Program-made: the position numbers and the translations under genes
Shown: positions 58,021 to 64,000 of the stretch, in pieces
Layout of the letters: every line of letters begins with the position of its first letter
How positions within the stretch are numbered: the stretch's first letter is position 1
Assembly (NCBI GenBank): GCA_907164885.2
Contig: OU015492.1
Coordinates: 46,156,893 to 46,220,892 of the forward strand
Origin: Dolomedes plantarius
Lineage: Eukaryota > Arthropoda > Arachnida > Araneae > Dolomedidae
Direction of reading: 5' to 3'
Length of the DNA stretch: 64,000 nt
The notes under the pieces: generated by a model
The model's input: only the letters and a program-made list of their open reading frames with translations
Databases searched by the model: none
Told to the model about the DNA's origin: nothing

Positions 58021-58345
58021 TTTCTTTGTTCTTCGTCATCATCGCGGACATCGTGATTATTCGGAATGTATGCTGCTCATGGGAGAGCAGGAAAATCTTC
58101 AACGTTTCTTCGAGTGATGTAAACGTCGATCTTGAATCTGGGTACAATGTCCCAGAGAATTCAACTAATGTCTGCGACAAGTCCGTGAGATTTTTAGACG
58201 AATAGGTGTTTACGTTGTTCCGTGTGACCTTTACACGAAAAGTGATGTTATTTTCCGACGCAACAAGCATGAACGATTGTGCTTTTCAGATCAGTGATGC
58301 TGTGTGTATATTTGACGGGCGACACGACGTCCGTGATTAGTGATA
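58018..58345. other. GC-richer island open on both strands
   Basis: Plus strand: about 62 codons open from 58018 to TAG at 58203, with an overlapping frame then open for about 46 codons to TAG near 58339. Minus strand: an 87-codon frame (58007-58270) of mixed, protein-like composition with many ACG, TCG and GTC codons. It abuts the R5 end exactly. It may be a host exon into whose flank R5 inserted, or cargo of a larger element. No domain was recognised on either strand. Confidence 0.3.
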
Positions 58346-58902
58346 GGTAAACAGGAATTACTTAGGGTGATTGTCATCAAGCTTAAAAATAAAAGTGTCG
58401 AAGGACATCAGCCATCACAGGCAAGAAACTAAATCGAGAATTATCCGGAGAACCGAAAGAAGTTAGTTAAATTACTGCAGATATTGTTTGCCATCTAATT
58501 CGAATTAATACGAAAGAAAAAAAATGATGATTACTGTAAATTAATGTTTCTTAAAGAGTAAGCCAAATTATGATTTGAATTTTGTATCGAAATAAATCTT
58601 AGGTTTTTGATTTTTGAAATGACGTGTTTTGATGTAAAAATATAATGTTTATTGGAGGTGGTATCAGAATCTAAACTAAACTCATGTTCATAAATTAAGG
58701 ATAATGCCAGCTCCGGCAAATAAAGGTTCCGAAACAAAACAAACGTGACTTATTCATAAAGCCCATTTATAAAACAAAAGATAAAGAACAAAAAGATGGT
58801 GTATGTACGATACCATTCCTAAAAACTACGATTTTTGCTCCCTGGAGCAATTGTAAAAAATATCCCTTTACAAAACTTAGTATTACATGGTTGGTATGAT
58901 GG
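58346..58902. other. AT-rich spacer
   Basis: A 68-codon minus frame (58531-58737) is A/T-driven. The left terminus of the neighbouring Tc1 relic may lie near 58800-58860, but no matching right terminus exists. Confidence 0.35.
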
Positions 58903-59235
58903 TTAATACATTGTATGTCTCCCATGCGAAATACAGTCCGTACAACGCCTAGGCATGATGAGTATCAAATTATCGAGCTGATCTTGGGGAAGATTACTCC
59001 ACTCAGCAAGCAATGCTCTCCCAAGTTCCGGTACACATGTAGGAGGTTGTTGACGGGCTGCAACCCATCGGCCAAGCATTTCCTACACATACTGTATCGC
59101 ATTCAAGTCAGGTGAGAATGCTGGCCATTCCATAGCGGTGATATCCTCCGACTAAAGGCATTCGTTTACGATGTTTGCTCGGTGAGGACGGGCGTTGCCA
59201 TCCATACACACAAATTCTGCACCCATGGCGCCTTA
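58903..59235 (-). pseudogene. Tc1-like transposase, C-terminal third, inactivated
   Basis: The minus-strand frame from 59226 to TAA at 58903 gives 107 codons matching the C-terminal part of a DD34E Tc1 transposase: a MDGNARPH block, WPAFSPDLNAIQYV, GRWVAARQQ, a Leu-rich EWSNLPQDQLDNLI helix and a SMPRRC-like end. Two in-frame TAG stops interrupt it. The second catalytic Asp is Gly (GGC in DGNARPH) and the catalytic Glu is Gln (CAG in AIQ). The N-terminal two thirds and the right inverted repeat are missing upstream of 59235. Spacing between the two altered catalytic positions is 34 residues, as in classical Tc1. Confidence 0.92.
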
Positions 59236-62200
59236 TTGGAGGACATTTGAAAATACTTCAATTTCCAACAAATGTATGTTTTATTGTAGAAGAAAACTAA
59301 ACGCCTAATTGACAGATGCATTACCTCAATCACCACTTAGTTCACAAAATATTCATTTTAAATGATTTACAAGCTCCGTAGTTTTTAAAGTTATCCGATG
59401 TTTTTTCCGCACAAATATTTCAACCTGTAAGAAAGCCTTTTACTCTTGATTTTTGTTACGCATGACCAACAACAAAGGACGGTATTCGGGATGAAAAGGG
59501 AAAAAGAAAGAAGAATAAATGACACAAAAGAGTAGGTAAAAAAACATCTCTTCAACGAAGAAAACAAAATAATTACTTGCTGCTCAGTAAACACCTGAAA
59601 TCGGAAAAAAGGTTTATTAAACAGTCATTATTTTCAAATAGAAGTTTTTTTGGATACGTATTAGTCGTTATTTGAAGAGCCTGAATTAAAGAACATCAAA
59701 GAAAGGGTGGTAAAAAAATGATTCATAATAAAATGCCTCTAGTAAGTTAAGACAAAAGCTCTCAGTTTGAATGAAGTTATGAACGGTGACCCAAAATTAT
59801 TATCTAATGAAATATTCCATCCGAATAATTAACATCTACCCTATCAGATGGTTGCCAGAATATCTTTACCATTTGGACTTTTATCATGACAAAATAATGA
59901 AACTACGTCACTTTTAGTCAACGTAATTAAATTGCCAAAAGTTAAGTGGAATGAATTTTAATTCAGGATCAAAAGGCTGTTTACGTAATTCTTATTACTG
60001 TAACTTCATAATTTTAAAACCGTTTTATAATTTATTTTCAGTATTTTCTATGATTATTTTTATCTAATTTTAGTATTATTGATAAATTATCTTAACCATT
60101 TGTACTTTAAACTTCCAGTGTTTATTTAACATATTTTACATTACGATTTTGTATATTTCACAGCTACTCTCCCCATGTCTGTTTTTTAGTAACCAAATTG
60201 ACATCATGGATTTATTTTACTGTCAGTGACAAATATATAAAAAAATATGAAAATTTGTACGGCTGATAAACAAGAAGGAAAGATTCCTTCGCATCAACTT
60301 TGATTAACTTGTGATTAACCTTCGATACAACGATCTTCTTAGATAATTTGAAATTTATTCAAGAAAAAAATTGGTAGTTACTTTAAATCGCCAAAACAAA
60401 ATGTCGTCAAACATTTGCATCATATTTTTATTTATGATGATATAGTGTAAAATTTAAAGCAAAAATCATTTACACAGACAACGAGCCCAAAAGTGATAAA
60501 AAATAAAATTTTGGCAAAGATAAGATGTTTTCCATTTCAAAAAAAAAAATCCATAAGAATTTAAGATGGGTAATCAATCATCTTGTAGAAATCATTTGGA
60601 AGAAAATTATTAATTGTTAAACCGGGATATTACTGTTTAAAAAATGTTATTTTTCCGTAGAGAAAATAAGATCTTCACCTTTAGATGATGGATGATTGCT
60701 TCACTTATGGAAGGGCACCATACTTTTTTTTTAGCAGAAATGCCTATTTCAGAGGAAAAAAAAAGCTTCTACAAGTAAATATGATAATTTTAGGCAGGAG
60801 TTATATTCCTAAGCTTGATAATGTTGAAAATTTATCTTGCTTCATATATGGAATAATATAAAACAACTTGCAGATCCTTCTTGTGTACCTTTTAAGCTGT
60901 TAAACTCAGAGAAAAGGCAGTCATTATACTCACATAATTTGTATATTTAGAAATGCTACACGCACACATTCCGTTTGGCATACATTATGTAAATATAAAT
61001 AAATAAATAAAAATATATATATATTTATTTATTTATGTTCACCAGGCTTTTTTTAGCAGAAATGAGACATATGAGATAATGAGTCAGATGATAAATGACC
61101 AAAATAGCAGACATAAAGAATATTTAGTGTAAGAGTAAAAATTTCAAGTGTTTCTTATTACATTTTAACGTAATTAAGTCTTAGTTCATAATTACACAAA
61201 TTCTCCTGCAGTGGAACAATATTAATTAAAATACAAAATTTATGCTAAGTTCAAAAAATATCTTTTTTGCACAGTCAGCAATAAGATAGATGTTAAGAAA
61301 AATACTAGCCAAAATTACATTATTTTAACATGATATGGCATATCTTTTGTAAAGTTCTCGTTATTTAAAGTTACCCAAAACATTATTTTGCTACACTACT
61401 CGTTCGAATAACAGTAATAATTATGTAGGAATTTTCTTTAATTTGCTTTCAAATGACCAAAACTAAATTTTAAATTATGTAATATTTAGAGAAACCAAAA
61501 AATATTTAGTTGACTATAGATGAAAATTACGTGTGGTAATGAAATACTTTGTTCATTCAAAAATTTTTCTCCTGTGAATACACGACAATGCCGAATTGGC
61601 GAGTGATCGCCGGTTACAACAACTGCAAGCCTTTACAATTTATTATTATTTTTTAAACAATAGAAAGTTCATGTATACAACTCAAATTGCAAAGGAGAGA
61701 TTACCATGTTTATTTTTTTTACCCACGAAACGTTTGATAAACTACATGAGTGGACAATTTTTCTAAAAGTGAAATGGGAGAGAAATTTTTCGGTGACTAT
61801 CACAAATTTTTTGTACAAATTTAATTAAGAAACAGGATGAAATAAAATATTGGTGCTGTACAAAGGCGATCTACAAATTACTGATTTTATATTTTTTGAT
61901 GTTGTTTTAGTTTTATATTACGAATTTTTATTTGCATTTATAAACCAAACAGAATGATAAATTTTAAGATATTACGCTTTGTGACTTACGCGGATTCAGG
62001 AATTGTATTTTGTAGTAATTATATATTCCCTCTTTCTTAATAGCAAGAGACTGATTTCAGCGCTTAATGATATAACATTTCATGTTCACATAAATTTGAA
62101 CATATATCTATTAAGGCAAACTGCGGCCTTATTACTGTTATGTATTATTTGTTTGTATGTACTGAATCATAAGCACTGCGTCGTACTGAATCATTGTTTA

Positions 62201-62381
62201 ATTTTCTTTGTCTACAAAATACGTGATATTGTTAGAGGTAGCAAATGTAGTTCTTAATGACACTTCTCTGAGAGTTAAATATAAAATATTCTTTGCTTTC
62301 CCAAGCATTAACTGATAAAGATACTTATTTTTTAGGTTGGGGATTGTTATTGACTGAATCACCGTAGATATATTTATAACA
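59236..62381. other. AT-rich, no supported gene
   Basis: An AT palindrome made of AAAT/ATTT repeats lies at about 60996-61036. The frames at 59391-59594, 62003-62257 and 62198-62455 are low-complexity or unrecognised. No transposon ends were paired here. Confidence 0.4.
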
Positions 62382-62955
62382 ACTAGTGGGTACCCGTGAA
62401 AACATGACCGCTGGATAGTAAATAAATGTACTAATACACATATTATACTTAACACATCTTTGCCAAATGTTGAAAATTATAATATTAAGATCAGAGACAT
62501 ACACTTTAAAAAATTACTATTGAACCCAATAATTTTAAGATAAAAAGAACTTTTTATAGACCATGTTTTTAAATTTTCTGTTGAATCATATAAACTTGAC
62601 AATTCTATGTATTAATAAAAACTTTAAAAAAAATTTTTTTTCATGAATTATCCCATCAACTTGAAAGAAAATGAAGTTAATTGGAAGTTAACTTGCATTT
62701 AACATTTCTTTCTCGTTTCGGCCGACAGATGGCTGCACCAGTCTACAAAACAAAATTAACTGAAAATAACTGAAAATTAATTTAATTCTGTTTAAAGATG
62801 GCTAAAAGTACTAAAAAATGCATTGTCATCGTGATCTGAGCTATTCTAAAAGTTTCAAATGTCTAGCTAGTCGGGAAGTTAGTTAAAAATCGATTGCAAG
62901 ATTTATAAGGGACAAACACACAAACAAACAAGAAAGCAAGTTAATAAAAACATGG
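62382..62955 (+). mobile_element. Dispersed retroposon-like repeat R5, possible copy 3
   Basis: Begins ACTAGTGGGTACCCGTG, shares the exact 20-mer GCCGACAGATGGCTGCACCA (62721-62740) with 25057-25076, and ends in a GGGACAAACACACAAAC-type tail. More diverged than the other two and its right boundary is uncertain. Confidence 0.45.
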
Positions 62956-64000
62956 TAATAAAAAATAAATAGTGTTCCTCAACAGCTGGAAGTAAAGAAT
63001 TTCCTCCAGGTTTTATTCTATTTCCCACAAACATAATTAAAAATAAAAATGGCGAGAGAGGTTCCTCGGAATTTACAAATTAACGTGTTTATGCGGCCTC
63101 GTGCTTAGTAAGTATATAAAGCCAGCTTTGAACTTGTTACTGAGCATGCGCAGAAATCATGATTACGAAAATCCAAATATGACACATCTATGGATTGAAA
63201 TCGTTTGTTTATAACCAAAATGAAGTAAACTGATGCAGTAGTTTTCACTCACGGACTGCCTAAAGAATCGTCTTAGCAAATTAAATATATACTTAGATAA
63301 TAGTTTTTGAAGAGCAGATGCGTTTCATGCATTTCTTATTGCCTTTTACATTTTACAATTTTTTTTGTTATTTTTAAGTTACTGTTCATAATGACAACGT
63401 AAATAATGAAAAAAAGTATGAGCTAGAATATAAGTCAGAACAAAATGTTTTCACGCAGTCGCTCTTGCATAATTACTAGTTTTTGTGTGTTCTTTGGCAG
63501 CATCATGCTGAACAGCACAAAATTGCAAATTGCACTATTAATATAGGAATATGAAACAGTTATGAGCTCCTATGTATTGAGCAGTACATTTATCTCTCTA
63601 AAAGCACTGATTTCTATCCACAATCTATTGAAATGTAGGGTGCATTAAGAGAGATTATAGGCATTTGGTGTAATGCAAATATATACATACATTTCGAGCA
63701 TACAGGGTGCTTTGGACCTAAGTTTCGGCTTTGTTATGGGCTCCTTAGCAAGGTATAGCCTATGTGTAAGTACGCTGGAAGGATCATGAATTATGTTACA
63801 AAATTTTGTGATTAAGAAGGTGACACAAAACCCACCAAATGGGTGGAGCTTAAAACAAAAATATGCACCTTTAGCATACAGGTAGCCTTTTCGTGGTTTA
63901 CAATTTCCAGTGAACATGATATACTTTCATCAATATCAGAGTATACAAGTTCGATCTTTTTCATAAATAAAGTACATTGAAATTTATGCACATGTATAAA
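62956..64000. other. AT-rich to window end; possible left end of a Tc1/mariner element at 63702
   Basis: TACAGGGTGCTTTGGACC at 63702 resembles the CAGGGTG starts of the elements at 31312 and 55825 and is preceded by TA, but no matching right end is present. The 90-codon minus frame 63645-63917 covers this unclassified, moderately GC-richer stretch. Confidence 0.3.

Overview
The window looks like about 64 kb of intergenic or intronic DNA from an arthropod nuclear genome. An arachnid, most likely a spider, fits best, but this rests only on the transposon types and on recall of similar Tc1 proteins in spider genomes. The sequence is strongly AT-rich, full of (AT)n and (AC)n microsatellites, and crowded with small DNA transposons and tRNA-derived SINEs. 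No long host reading frame exists, and there are no bacterial operons, rRNA genes, CRISPR arrays or convincing functional tRNA genes.  Host gene content is thin. The best case is a plus-strand 5' exon at 16157-16265. It follows a CpG-dense, TATA-less stretch, begins with a signal peptide, and ends at a consensus splice donor in phase 1. If it is real, what follows in the window may be its first intron or introns. A 78-nt segment at 42128-42205, open in one phase and bounded by AG and GTAAGT, is a second, weaker exon candidate. A 101-codon open frame at 1.7-2.0 kb (minus) and a two-strand open, GC-richer island at 58.0-58.35 kb are unexplained.  Left part (1-15 kb): a SINE with a perfect 13-bp target duplication (3.4 kb), a hAT MITE with a perfect 8-bp duplication (3.8 kb), a 3-unit minisatellite (4.6 kb), PIF/Harbinger-type MITEs (5.7 and 9.2 kb), a foldback element (6.2 kb), an LTR-like block (10.9 kb), and a cluster of dispersed repeats at 13-15 kb that recur at 23.7, 33.6 and 49.6 kb.  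Middle part (15-38 kb): the signal-peptide exon, a perfect 29-bp hairpin, a duplicated 470-bp unit, several inverted-repeat elements, a serial foldback Tc1/mariner MITE, a complete Tc1-like transposon with an intact 341-residue transposase (33831-35243), and a decayed Gypsy-type protease/reverse transcriptase fragment.  Right part (38-64 kb): long AT-rich stretches with nested insertions. Examples are a MITE inside the promoter of a SINE, a SINE inside a hAT element, a 755-bp element with about 190-bp inverted termini, and a dead Tc1 transposase on the minus strand. The only intact self-mobilising unit visible is the Tc1-like transposon. The MITEs depend on outside transposases and the SINEs on outside LINE machinery. 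I found no convincing new multi-gene system.
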